DNA from: Ilyonectria destructans
Lineage: Eukaryota > Ascomycota > Sordariomycetes > Hypocreales > Nectriaceae
Length of the DNA stretch: 64,000 nucleotides
Direction: 5' to 3'
NCBI GenBank assembly: GCA_020740775.1
Contig: JAHEWK010000022.1
Location: 1-64,000, forward strand
The notes under the pieces are model-generated. The model made no database searches, was not told where the DNA came from, and saw only the letters and a list, made by a program, of their open reading frames with translations. Made by a program: the position numbers and the translations under genes. Below, piece by piece: positions 41,501-53,530 of the stretch (position 1 is its first letter; the number at the start of each line of letters is the position of its first letter).

Positions 41501-44500
41501 TATGAGAGAGTGAAGCTGGCGATAACTGACCCCATAAGCTCTGCCATCTTCTTCCACCGCGAAGTAGAGATGTTCTTTGATCATTACGTCAAGGTTGGGG
41601 AGGAATCTGTGTTTGGTCAGATTGGACAGTATTTTGCCGCTGTCGAGACCAACGAACGCGGTGCTCTTCATGTCCATGGTTTGCTATGGCTCGAGGGGAA
41701 CTTGGAGCTCGGAAACTTGATCGGGTGCTCATGGAAACGGGGAGGATGATGAGAGTGCGGCGATGGAACGAGAAGGAATCCTGAAATATGTCGATTCTGT
41801 CTTTACCGAGGTACCGGTATGTGCATCCATATATCCACGTAACCAAAAGCCAACGTAGGTCGGAAGCTAAACTATTATCTAGGATCTGGACGAATCCGCT
41901 GCCTTTAGTGAGGAGAGCGAGACTAGGGTAGTTTACGACAACATATCCCACTTGATGATCGATACGGGGCGCTTCTCTGAACAGTTTGACGATGAAGCCC
42001 ACTTTTGCGCGGGCAGGGTCCAGATGCATGTCCACACCGCAACTTGTGTCAAATACTCTCATAACAAGGAGGGGGACAAAAAGCCCACATGTCGATTCCA
42101 TGCGCCTTGGAAGCTCTTTACAAAAAGTGAATTTGGTGCGGATGGTATACTTCGGCTCCAACGCTCACATCCCATGATCAACCGATGGAGCAAGCCAATG
42201 GCGGTTGGGTTGCGGCACAATCACGACATCTCCTTCATCGGAACCCAAAGCAAGACAATGGCGCTGATATACTACTTGACAAACTACGCCACAAAGATCC
42301 AAGATCCGATCTGGAAGAGAGTGGCCATAGCAGCAGAGCTCTTTCCGAGTATCAGCACAACCAGCGCCGTCGGGCTAGGTGCAACAACTGCAAACTACGA
42401 AGCCAAGGCAAATGTAAACCGCCAGTATCTGATGAGAATCGCAAACAGAATATTCACCGAGCGGCCATTATCGCAGGTGGAGGTGATTGCGCACTTCCTG
42501 GATTACCCAAGTGAGTTCTCGAGTACTAAACAATGGTCATATGTGAATATGACAACGATATACTGGGCAATACTCCGACGCTGGCAATATCTCCAGCAAT
42601 GCAGTAGCACTTTAGGCGACGACGATGATCGACCTATCGAGAACATAGGTGGCAATGGCAACAGCAATGGCAACGGCAACGGCGCGGAAGCCAGCGCTGA
42701 GAGGGTCTTGGTGGGAAGCAATGGCCAGAAGCTACCATACATTGAAGCCTACCACCACCGTGGAGAGGTGCTGCAGACATTATGCTTCTATGACTACGTG
42801 TCGCTTGTTACATTACAAAAGAGGATAGATTCATCTCCCAAGGAGTTGGTGAAGATAGAATTTGAAATGGACTGGAAGCCGGGAAGGGACTGGGTGCAAG
42901 TTCTAAGACCCCCGGGGAAGTATGCAGTGCCATGCATTAACGGTTTTCTCGATATGGACTTTGATATTGATTCAAACACAGACAAATACCGCAGGTAAGC
43001 ACAAGCCATGTAACAGTACAGATAAACAAAGAGCATGTACTGATATTAGTACTAGAGCTGCAGTACAGCACCTTGCACTCTTCGTACCATGGGAGAAGTT
43101 TATTACAGCAGCGTCTGGTGACATCAACGAAATCTGGGAGCACTGGAGACGGCGACTCCCCAAAAGACTCCAGACTATCGCAGGCAACATCCAGCTCTTG
43201 AAGCGATCAGCGGAAGATGCGCGGCGAGATGCAAAGCAGTGGGCGGCTGCGGGGGACGACGCCGTTTTGGATGATATCGACGCTATGGGATATGATCTCC
43301 AAGATCCTACAGGCCCAGTAAAAGCATATCGCCCAGACCAGGTTGGCCAGCTTGGCCGATTGATTGAGACAGTACGAGGTGCTACAGCCCTTAGCCAGGT
43401 GACCGCTGGTTCGGAGCATCTTTTGCATATGCTAGATCAGCTCCGCGAAGCTCAAGCAGATATCCCCGAATTTGCGGATGATGTCGAGACTGTCGCTTCC
43501 GCAGAGAACCCAGAGCAGTGCCAGCCAACCATGGTAGCCAGGAGCGAGCTCCCAACGCAACGTCAGCTTAGAGGAATTAAGAGCACGCAGGATCAAGCTG
43601 ACAAGGAAATTGTGAAAAGAATCCGAGGCTCTGACGGAGTTCAGATTACGCAGAACACAGCTGCCGGCGCAGAAGCATCACTGGACCATACCTTCGCGGG
43701 TGCGGGAGAAGATATGATAGAAATGTCAGAAACAGACACCCGGAACACTCAGAGACCCAGTGCCAGGGTCGCCTTTGGACCGTCGACAACATTCCTCCAA
43801 GCCGGTCGGGAGATTGCAAGGAGGTTCACCTTGAACGAGCGGCAGGAAATCGCCTTCCTTTTAGTGTGTCGCCATCTCGATACCATCCCGGATGAAGATA
43901 ACAGCGATAAGTTTGAGAGCAGTAATGTCGAGAACAATGATAACGCACAACTATGCGAGTTCCTGGGTGGGGAGGGCGGCACCGGGAAGTCCAGGGTCAT
44001 CGAGGCGTTGGCGGAATTGTTCGCTAGCAAAGACATATCGCACAGGCTGCTTATGACGGCGACATCCGGGGCCGCAGCAGCGCGGATCAACGGCGTGACT
44101 ATTCACTCCGCCTGTGGGATGCAACCGAACGCATCTGGCAGCAATGTCGACGATGGCAGCACGGTAACCTACGTGGACGGTGATGCTCGAAGAAGATGGA
44201 GAGAAAAGTGGCTGCTCATCATTGACGAGGTGAGCATGCTGGGCCTCCAGACGCTCTCCGACATCAACAAGCGACTTTGCGCCTCCCGGGGATCGAATCA
44301 AGATTTTGGCGGGATCCCAGTGGTGCTACTATCAGGAGATTTCCACCAGTTCCGCCCAGTGCAAAACAAGTCGCTGTTGACGCCATGGTCCGCCCTCAGG
44401 ATTGCGGATGAAATGAGGGCGCACGCACTCTGGGCTCGATTTACCACCGTCATCATGCTCACCGAACAGGTGCGCGCAGCGGGGGACCCGGAGCTGCGGC

Positions 44501-45480
44501 GGCTGCTGACTCGGATCCGGCAGGGGCAGCAAGACGAGTCCGACATGGAGCTTCTTAATAGCCGGTGCTTTCAGGAAGGCCGGGCCATACCATGGGGCAA
44601 GGGCATCACAGTAGTTACACCGCTCAACAGCACCAGATGGTGCCTGAACATGGATGCGGTCTTGGCCTTCCAGAGGCACCACCAGAAGCCAGTCCGGATA
44701 TTTCTACCCCAGCACCGTTGGGGTAAACCCAGCACAGTACCGGTAACGGAAGAAGAAGCTACGCTCATGGCCAGCGTCGGGGATGACAGCAAGATCTGTG
44801 TGCCGGCCACATTCATGTTCGTGCCTGACATGCCGGTGGTAGTGACGAAGAATATAAACCCAGGCCTCAAGCTTGTAAACGGGGCCAAGTACAAAGCACT
44901 GGAAGTTATACCAGACGCCAAGAGATTCCCAGGGTATCAACTCGCCCCGAACATTATCCTCCACTTTGGACCACCTGCCGGCATTATCCTGTTATCCGAG
45001 TCAACCAAGAAGTTCAAGTTTGATGACATGCTACCAGGCACGGTCCTGCTTACTCCAACAAGTGTCCAAATACCCATCGAGAAGAAGAAGAGGGCCAAGA
45101 AGAGGCCTTGGCAGAGGCACGAAGTGAGCCGCCGAGGACTTCCCTGCACTGCAGCGTTCGCATGCACCGATTACAAAATCCAAGGCGAAACCCTCGTCGA
45201 GATTGCGCTGGAGCCGCGAGGAACCGGAACAAAGCTGAGTACGACAACTGGACAACTCGAGGCAGGAAAGTGCGATCCGTACAGCCTGTATGTGCAGCTA
45301 TCGCGGTGCACATCGCTTGATGGTATTATGTTGCTCTCAAAGGCACGGGTGCAGGACATAGTCGGGAATAAAATACCACAGGAAATGTTTGATGGCGAGG
45401 CTAGGCTGGAACAGTTGTGCGAGAGGACAGTAAATGAGGCCCGATTATCATTGTTGTCATATCCATCTGCACAAGAGTAG
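38510..45480 (+). CDS. Helitron Rep/PIF1-helicase (one frameshift)
   Basis: Exons 38510-41816, 41883-42994 and 43056-45480; about 2280 residues if one surplus base near 41740 (run gggg) is discounted, which makes all phases close. N terminus: two ~58-residue repeats each with SRPPP-x-STTP and an AT-hook-like core (KRGRPRGSR, SRGKPRTSR). Then a Cys-rich block (CPDCFPVGKAIPSCENC), a DUF6570-like region, and the Helitron Rep domain with the HUH motif in NERGALHVHGLLWL and a Tyr pair in IYYLTNYATK. The C-terminal third is a PIF1-type helicase: GGEGGTGKSRVIEAL (Walker A), LLIIDEVSML (Walker B), VVLLSGDFHQFRPV, and YSLYVQLSRCTSLDG. Rep nicks and joins single strands during rolling-circle transposition; the helicase unwinds. 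Except for the one frame break, the gene is complete. Confidence 0.88.
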
Positions 45481-45634
45481 CGTTAATGTAATTTAGATAA
45501 TAGGTTTCTTATATATAAGTAGAAGTAGGTAGAAGGATAGAAAACCAATATATATATAATCAGAGCGTAAGAGAGAATCTCATAAAATATAAGGACAAGA
45601 GCAATAATGCTATCACAAACCGAGTTCCTTACCT

Positions 45635-45730
45635 CAGCATGCTCAGGCCATTTCCAAGAGGAGTTTAGCGTCATTGGGATTTGGTGACGTTATTTGTGGG
45701 ACTCCTCGAGTAAATGGCCTGAGTGTGCTG
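45635..45730. repeat. Foldback element with 30-bp arms
   Basis: Arm cagcatgctcaggccatttc (45635) pairs with its inverse ending at 45730, with about five mismatches in 30 bp; an inner gcgtca/tgacgt pairing extends the fold. It may be a mini-MITE or the terminal hairpin region of the Helitron. Confidence 0.75.
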
Positions 45731-46058
45731 TGTCAATGATTTTGGGCCTGAGTCAAGATGGACACAACGCGTACCTTACAACACGATAGACATGTAAACT
45801 CTGACCGACTGAAGCGTTATACAATGCTCGATAGTAATTCACTGATTTTTTTACTATGTTTCCTCTTCGCTTCGTGGGCTATTTGGCGGAAGAGGTTAAT
45901 CCGGACCAACAGGAGGTGCAGTCTGGCTTACTAATCAGGAAATAATATTCCAGCCAAGCGGAGGGGCGCCGAGGATGACTAATCGGGTAATTTTACAGGG
46001 GTATGTTTGCAGGGATGAGCGGTCGATATTTGGGTAGAGAATCCCGGAGCTTAAAAGA

Positions 46059-46094
46059 CCTTTCGTACCGAAAGGCACCTTTCGTACCGAAAGG
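46059..46094. repeat. Two copies of a 17-nt hairpin sequence
   Basis: cctttcgtaccgaaagg at 46059-46075 and again at 46078-46094. Each forms a 7-bp stem with a 3-nt loop. Confidence 0.85.
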
Positions 46095-46149
46095 CAAAGG
46101 CATTCGAAAAACTTAAGCATTGATGTAGAGTCAGCCTTCGGCTGAATTA

Positions 46150-46278
46150 TACTCAATAAGGATTATGGCGTGTGGAACGCGGCGCGTTACGCCCCACAAA
46201 ATGAGAGGGTAGAATGTATTGGATATGATTGGGCTAGAAGCTGGAACGCGGCGCGTTCCAGTCAAGACTTATTGAGTA
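46150..46278. repeat. 129-bp MITE-like element (family member B)
   Basis: Ends tactcaataag on the left and its inverse cttattgagta on the right. Inside both ends lies ggaacgcggcgcgtt. The ends resemble those of the element at 1873-1998; length is also similar. Confidence 0.6.
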
Positions 46279-46519
46279 GGATGACCTTGAGACCGGCATC
46301 ACAACGTTCCGGCCCTAGGATTAGACTTCGGCTGCCGCCGGGGACCCTAACAAGTTCCGGATAGGCAAGCCCGATCGGGCCCATCTGACCCCCGGGCCCC
46401 GGGCCCCTCAGACCACCGGAGCCGGCCCCAACAGCCCATCAGGCCCGGACCCGGGCTCCGGGACTGACCATCGGACCCCTCGATGACCTGACGAACCTCA
46501 CGTTGCCCTAATAGACCCC

Positions 46520-46759
46520 TTAGTCCCGGACCGGCCCTTGCCGGCCACTGACTACGGCAGGGTCTATAAGACTGATTCGTGAGACCTTCATTACATAAAA
46601 ATCAAGAGCTTCTTTCCACATCTGATCCCCATTGCTTGATGTGATAGCTTTGCATACAGTCAAGGGTCTATGTCTGCCATCGAACTGCTTGAGACTGGCC
46701 GTGGTGTTCTTGCGAGTTCCCTTCAGGACATGCGCACCGAGCTTTCCATACCTGGGCAT
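46520..46759 (-). pseudogene. Protein fragment of unknown identity at the hAT left edge
   Basis: A 79-codon frame with good protein character (KQFDGRHRPLTVCKAI, MWKEALDFYV) stops abruptly where the palindromic hAT subterminal sequence begins. It could be a piece of the gene into which the hAT element jumped. I do not recognise the family. Confidence 0.3.
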
Positions 46760-46870
46760 TTGAGTTAACTCAAATCCTAACTCATGAGTTAACTCATAAC
46801 TCTAACTCATAAAACTCATATGAGTTGAGTCTGAGTTATCGCCGCTAACTCATGAGTTAACTCATACCGG
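46758..46870. repeat. Cluster of palindromes, probable hAT subterminal repeats
   Basis: atttgagttaactcaaat (46758-46775) is a perfect 18-bp palindrome. Variants of taactcatgagtta recur at least three times up to 46870. Clusters like this near hAT ends are transposase-binding repeats in known elements; here that is inference. Confidence 0.65.
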
Positions 46871-46971
46871 CGTTCCCGGCGTCTAGTTGGCCCGTTTTAT
46901 AATCTAATCTACTCTAGCTTATCGCAACCCCGCTTTGTTCAGAAGCGGTCACGGGCGTAATACTGGTAGAA

Positions 46972-46996
46972 CATCATCATCATCATCATCATCATC
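46972..46996. repeat. (cat)n microsatellite
   Basis: Eight uninterrupted cat units upstream of the hAT transposase gene. Confidence 0.9.
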
Positions 46997-47106
46997 AGTT
47001 CAGAAGCTTCGAAAAATCGAGTCTTCCGAGTACTGCAGTTGCTAATACGATTACCAGCAGATTTCCATCTCCTCGATCTATTATCTATACCATCAAACTT
47101 ATCGCT

Positions 47107-49391
47107 ATGGCGTCCGAAGCATCTTCCTTACCGAGCACACCCTCTTCCGCCCCCGACTTCATCGATATTGAGAGATTTTTCACCAGAGAGAAGGCGAAGC
47201 CTCGCGCTTTATATGTCTGCTTATACTGTACGGCGAGGCCATGGAAGGATGGCTATAAGGGCAATGCGCGGCGTCACATAAGGAATAATCATCCATATCT
47301 TATGGGCCTCTCTAGCCGGCAGAATCAATCTCAGCAATCGCTTGATTTATATATTACATCATCCACTACGCCATCTGAGGCAGCATTGCGGAGTGCCTTC
47401 AATCGACAGGCTTACATCGACGCTATTATCGGCCTTGTCACACGTCGTAGAGTGGCCTTTTCGATGGTTGAGTGGGACGAGCTAAAGGACCTAGCTCTAG
47501 CATGCAATCCTGCTATCGAGGATAGTCTGATTACCTCCCGGCGTACAGTGATGCGCTATATCTCAGCTAACTATGAGTTATACGCCGCTCAGTTGGCTCA
47601 GTCCCTTCAATCTGCCGTTTCGATGATTCACATCTCATCTGACCTCTGGACATCACCACACCGACATGGTATGCTAGCAGTATGCGGACAGTGGGTCGAT
47701 AAGGACTATGAGCTTCGAAAGGCGCTCCTAGGGCTGCTAGAGTGTCGAAAAGACCACTCTGGCGAGTCCCAGGCCTGCCTGATTGCTGATGTCCTAAGGC
47801 GCTTCGAAATTCGACGCGTGGGTTATCATACTGGAGATAACGCATCCTCGAACAATACCTGCCTAGAAGCTTTATCAGAGAAGCTATTTCACGAGCGAGG
47901 AGTAAGTAAAGATGAATTTTCTATGGCTGTGCCAGCTAAGTTTCGTCTAGATCATCTTCGATCCTGTCCGCCGCCGTATCCGCTGTTTCGGCCATATTAT
48001 TAACCTTTCCCTTCAAGCCTTCCTTCTCGCGCGCTCGAAAGAAGCTCTACGAGCTGCCCTTAATGCCGCCGACGACGCCGCTGGTGCGCAGTCTATCGAA
48101 ACCTTCTCTACTGCCCTCAATGAGAATACGCCTTCGGGACCCGATACCACGGTGGATCACACACCAGAGGAGAACCAGGGGAGACAGCAGAGACCTCAGG
48201 CGAGAGAGAGAACTACTCAGCAGGTAGAATTTAGCGGATGGGAAGGTATTAATGCTCTCCGGAAGCTCCACTATCTCGCAGTCTGGCTTCGAAGCTCTCC
48301 AATCCATAGCGATAACTGGCGCGAAGCTGTGGGTCGCAGTCTCGGGATCGACGACGCAACACGGTGGTCCTCATGGTATAAAGTTATCAGTGTCGCCCTC
48401 GATAAGAAGGCACAGGTCGTCCAGTTTATGGTAGACCATGATAGGGACATCGGCTGCGCTAATCTTCTAACCGGCGCCGATTGGGATATACTGTCGAAAA
48501 CGCATACTTTCCTCCAGCCCTTTACTGAGGCAACTCTGATAACAGAAGGCGACAAAGCGAGCCTCTGCAGTACGCTGCGGCTGATGGATGGTCTTCTCAG
48601 CCACTTTGAGAAAGCGAAGGTACCTAATGTCTACCTCCGTTAAAGAGACAGCCTTTAGCTAAATTTATTAGATACACTACTCGACACCGGAATTCCATGA
48701 TACCCGCATGCTCCATTCTATCGAGATGGGATGGTTTGTACTCGATAAATACTACACTATGTCTGATGAGGCTCCCGTTTACGTCGCCGCTCTTCTCCTC
48801 GATCCACGCTGTCGAAAAGCATACTTGGATAAGAACTGGAAGAGTGTATGGATTAATCCAGCGATTGTGAGTGTCCGGCAAATATGGGAGGAGGAATACC
48901 ATGTCAATATCAATATCGATGGAGACATTGAAACTACTGCAGAGGATATCCCAGCCGCGCTAGGGAAGCCGCCTTCGCAGCTACAGCTATTGCTACAGGA
49001 GATGGAGGTCGAGACGGCTAATTCAACCGACGGCGATAACCTAGACGCATTTGTTAATGCTCCAGCTATCAAGATTGATTGCGAACCTCTAGAGTGGTGG
49101 TGTCGCATTGAACAACGACGGCAGTTTCCACGCCTTAGCCGTATGGCCATCGATATACTCTCGATAAACCCTCAGTCAACAGAGCCAGAAAGGACCTTCT
49201 CGGGTGCGCGTAGGACCGCATCATGGGACCGGCTGTCGATGACGTGCGAGCGGATACAGGAAGTTGAGTGCCTCGGCAACTGGATGCGGAATGGGCATAT
49301 TATAGGGACTCGGCATGGTGGACTGGGGCTAGTATGCGATCCGGACATTGCTAATGATAATATTGATATAGAAATTAGTGATATGGAGTAG
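47107..49391 (+). CDS. hAT transposase, intact
   Basis: Three exons, 47107-47901, 47951-48619 and 48672-49391 (introns of 49 and 52 nt, both phase 0); 727 residues, no stops. A BED-type zinc finger is at ~35-70 (YVCLYCTARPWKDGYKGNAR then RHIRNNHP). The RNase-H-like core has IHISSDLWTS (first Asp), VGYHTGDNASSNN (second Asp) and RRRIRCFGHIINLSLQAFL, followed by a Trp-rich insertion with DDATRWSSWYKV. The C-terminal dimerisation domain is LEWWCRIEQRRQFPRLSRMA then SINPQSTEPERTFSGARR. hAT transposases move elements by cut and paste with 8-bp duplications. The gene starts at the first in-frame ATG. Similar proteins are known from Fusarium (Hornet, Drifter, Tfo1 groups); the exact lineage is not assigned. 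The left flank has palindromes; no matching right end was found. Confidence 0.93.
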
Positions 49392-49468
49392 CGCGGTGAT
49401 TTTTCACACTTTCATTCAATAAGTTACCATAGACTTTTATCACTAACTTCCTATTTAGGAACCAGATT

Positions 49469-52400
49469 CTATAGCTCTCCGTGGTTAGATACAGGACGCT
49501 CTGCCGGGGACAAACCCCCAACACTCGCAGCCATAACGCCTGGCATACCCACCGCTGAAAGCATGGGCGAGATCGGTGGCCGATTCGACGAACGAGATGA
49601 CCCTCTTCTGCTCTCATTTCTCGATCTCGACACTGAACGACGCGGATGTGACATCAAGTCACGCGATTTCGCTAGAGCTTCGCTCAGCGCTCTGATCCGA
49701 CCGCCCCTAACTTTTGTCAAGAACTCCAGATCATCTCTGATTCCAAAGAGTGCGGCATCGACATCGTAGTTCTCAGCATCGAAGTCTGGTGACTGTTCGT
49801 CCCTATTCTTTGCTTTCCGATGAAACCGCAGCCAAGTAGGCCAATGGTCTTTGATAGATTGAACGGATCTTTTGATGATGGAGTCGGGGAACAGTCGGAT
49901 AAGAACACCAATGGGGATAGAGCAAAACCCTATGGCAACGGAGATCGACCATTGTTTTCCATTCAACTGGACGACGACAAAAGCCTCCCTCCCCAAAAAG
50001 ATAATGATAAGCTGGCCACCGATCATGACACACATCATCAACATGAACAAGTAATTGCGGTGCAGCCCCTCAAATATGTTGAGCTGATTATCGATGCGAC
50101 GGCTGTTGACCAGCTTGAAGATCTGCATGAAGACAAAGACGTTGAAGATTAGGGTCCTGAGCTCAGTCTCTGGGTAGCCAAGGAAGCTCGGCCCTGCAAA
50201 CCACAAGACGAAGCAGACAACCAACTGGAAGATTGACTGCCCAATGATCATCTTCCACATGGGAAGCGTAATCATCGGCGCGCTTCTTAGCTCGGGCTTT
50301 CGGTGGAGGAGACTTGCGGTCGGCGGATCGGTAGCGAGGGCGAGCGCGGCGAAGGTATCCATGATGAGGTTCACCCACAGAAGCTGAATGGCGTTTAGGA
50401 CCGATGTTTCCTCATCATCTGAAACGGCCGAAACGAACGTAATAACAACTGCTGTGATGTTGACAGTGAGCTGAAACTGTAGGAACTTCTTGACGGCGTC
50501 GTTGATAGCGCGGCCCCACGCAAGGGCCTTGACGATGGACGAGAAGTTGTCGTCCATGAGTATGATATCAGAAGCCTCCTTGGCTACTTCGGTGCCGGTG
50601 ATGCCCATGGAGAAACCAACATCGGCTGCTTTGAGAGCCGGGGCGTCGTTTGTTCCGTCTCCAGTCACTGCAACGATCTCCCCGAGGCTCCTCAGCGTCT
50701 TGACGAGGATGCGCTTGTCTTCGGGGCTCGTCCTGGCGAGCACGCGAAGGTCTCTGACAGTAGCTGCCCGGTCGGATTCGTTGAGTTGACGAAACTCCAG
50801 CCCTTCCATCACCAGGCCTTGCTCGCCCTGCTTGAGGATGCCACATTCTCGAGCAATGGCTCTCGCCGTTTCGACGTTGTCGCCCGTCACCATCTTCACC
50901 GAGACCGACGCAGTGTGGCAATCCCTCACAGCTTTGAGAACGCTGTGTCTAACAGGGTCTTGGATGCCGACGACGCCTATCCAGGTCATGGCTTGAAAGA
51001 CGTCGTCGAGCTCCACGATACCGGAGCCGGACTCGTCGTAGTTCTTGGTTTTCTCGGGTGGCCACTGTCCAAAATCACGGTATGCCAGGGCGAGGGTTCG
51101 AAGCGAATGAGTTGCGTAGCCGAATATGACGTGTTTGATGTCTTCCTTGTGTAAGTCTGACAGAGGCACCGAGGCTAACGACTTCCTGGGGTCGCCGAGA
51201 GTGTTCGCACATTGGCCCAAAACGATCTCCGGCGCGCCTTTAATGAATAGCCGATATTTCTTACCCCTTTCAGCGTTTCCATCCTCTGCCAGCTGTATGG
51301 CAGCTCCCATGCACTTGCGCTTGGAGTTGAATGGGAATAGCTGCTTAACTGGGTGGTTGGCGCGCTCTATCTCGAGAAGACTGAGAGCGAAACATAGGCG
51401 GACCCAATCCAACAACGCAGATTCTGTTTTTGTGCCGACGAAGATTTGTTTTCCGTTCTCCTCTCCCTCGAAGGCTGTGGTATTCACAGCAATGGCTGTC
51501 TTGAGGAGATCTTGATACTGTGCGTCCAGCTTGGACGAGAGTTGGCTCATCGAAACTTGTTCCGCCGGCTCCGTTTCCTCCCGTTGACCGACCGAACTTT
51601 TCGTGGCCACATGGGTTTCTTGGCCTTCTTCTGAAGCCCGTCCACCGCTTTCAATTTGGGGATCAAAATGTACATCACCAAACCGAAATCGGCCACCCTT
51701 TCCCAGGGCTCCTGAGATGACTGTCATGACATTTTCCGTTAGCGTTCCCGTCTTATCGGAACAGATGACCGTTGCGTTTCCCATGGTCTCGCATGACTGC
51801 AAGTGGCGAACGAGGTTGTTCTCTTTCGTCATCCGTTTTGTAGCAAACGCCAATGATAGCGTCACGGCTAAAGGCAGGCCTTCGGGAACGGCAACGACGA
51901 TGATAGTGATAGAGGTGATGAGAATCTGCAAGAAGCTCTGTCCCTTTTCTTCTGGGCTACTATCGTTATTAGACAGTCGAACGAGGAATTCGATAAAGAG
52001 CACGAGAAAAAGGAAGCCACCGGCTGCACTTCCGAGCTTTGCAATGTAGCCTAGACAGAAGAGTCAATCTTATTCCAAATTTCCCGTTTATGATTTATCA
52101 CAGGGCCAGATAGAATGAAATGCTCGTCGAACTGACCTGCTAAAACATTGAGTTTGGACTGTAGAGGAGTAAGTCCAGGGTCGTCGCGAATTGACATCAT
52201 GGTTCTTCCGTGGCTCGAGTTTCTGCCGACCGCCGTCACGAGAAAGGATCCCACTCCATCAAGAACTTTGGCCCCAGAGATAATGAAAGGGTCGAGTTTC
52301 TTGAGTTTTGGTGCCTCTTCGCGGAGGAGCAAGCGCATTACATCATCTGCTGGCACTTTCTTGATCAGGTCGGACTCGCCCGTGGCGGAAGACTCATCAC

Positions 52401-53530
52401 AGCTGAGGTTGTGGCCGTCGATGAAGACGCCATCCACAGGGATGATATCTCCTGGTTCCAAGAGCATGACATCTCCCACGAGGACATCATGCACCGACAT
52501 TGTCGCCGACTTCCCCGAGCGGATCACCTTGACGAGTCGATCTTCCTTCTTCATGTTCAGCTTCCTAAATTGACGCTCCTTCTGCCAGTCGTTCAAGGCG
52601 CCAACGACGACCACAATAGCGATGGCGACAATGATAGCCACGCCTTCAACCCACTCGACTCTGGCACCTTCATGGTGTGTGTGGCCAAACGTTTGGTATA
52701 GTCCTAGGGCTAGTGAGATGACAGCGGCGATGCTGAGTAATATCAGGACTCGATCTTGAAGCGCAATCCATGCTAGCCGCAGTAAGGACTTTGATTTTCG
52801 GTCTGGCAGTCTGTTGTTCCCAAATACGCGCTTACGATCGATGAAAAAGTCCTCTCGCCCATCACCGTGATGAGGAGGCTGGTCGCCACCGGGCTGCTCG
52901 GGATTGAGAGATGTTCCAAGTGCGCTATCCGGTCCTTCTTCTGGCACCGAATTGGAGGTCGCCTGTTCAAACGTGATGGTGTCGGAGGCATGTTTCTCGT
53001 CAACACTCAGACCAACACGGCGATGAGTTTGCAGGCCTTTCTCTAGCCCCGATAGTCCTCTGAGTGCCACAAAAGCGGCTAAACTCTTGGGATTGATGAG
53101 CTTCCCAAGCTGGCCGGGTGAAAATGCGAAGGGGTCGTTTTCGACGCTGAAGAGGGGTTCGTCTCCTGGATTGGGTCGGAGCACGTCTGTGTTGCCTTTC
53201 TGGATTTCGAGGAACGCCGACCTGGTTTGCAGGCCTTCGCTGGAGCTGACATGGGTGGTGCCGGATGAGTCCCACGAATCGGCTTTGGAACGTATGGTAG
53301 GGACTGTCAATGTGTTGGAGCCCTTTTGGGTGGGTGATTGCGATGTCGAAAGCATGTTTACTGCCAAAGAATGTAAGCTGGCTGCGCTGAAATGCAGTGA
53401 ATTGATGGGTTGCTTCTGCGCTAGGGCATTAATTACCATTCTCGTTTTCGGGGTGGACGGCCGAGACATCCACCGTGATGGTAGGCGCTTGCGGCCTTCT
53501 CAGCGGCCGCGGTTTGATCGATGGGTCCAT
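49469..53530 (-). CDS. Calcium-transporting P-type ATPase (PMC1-like, type IIB)
   Basis: Three exons: 53530-53437, 53381-52137 and 52050-49469 (introns 55 and 86 nt); 1306 residues. The start at 53530 gives MDPSIKPRPLRRPQAPTITV, close to the N terminus of fungal PMC1 proteins; the longer second-exon frame alone would begin at an unlikely Met. Motifs: FAFSPGQLGKLINPKSLAAF, the actuator TGES (SSATGESDLIKK), a membrane pair with VAVPEGLPLAVTLSLAF, the phosphorylation site CSDKTGTLTENVM, KGAPEIVLGQC, and the hinge TGDGTNDAPALKAADVGFSM. A long acidic/serine-rich tail follows the last membrane segments. PMC1 pumps Ca2+ into the vacuole. No autoinhibitory calmodulin site was assigned. The stop codon is only 77 bp from the end of the hAT gene. 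This looks intact. Confidence 0.95.

Larger units (their letters stand above)
35660..45480 (+). mobile_element. Helitron, near complete: Rep/PIF1-helicase gene plus divergent companion gene
   Basis: Outermost genes define the minimum span. The companion gene runs left (37171-35660), the Rep-Hel gene runs right (38510-45480), and the 1.3 kb between them holds two sets of tandem repeats. The 5' TC and 3' CTRR ends with subterminal hairpin were not located; candidates for the right end are the hairpins at 45635-45730 or 46059-46094. Confidence 0.75.
45481..46519. other. Repeat-rich gap right of the Helitron
   Basis: Contains a foldback hairpin, a pair of short palindromes, MITE B, and from 46360 to 46520 a very GC-rich stretch of cccgggcccc-type sequence. 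No gene. Confidence 0.4.
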
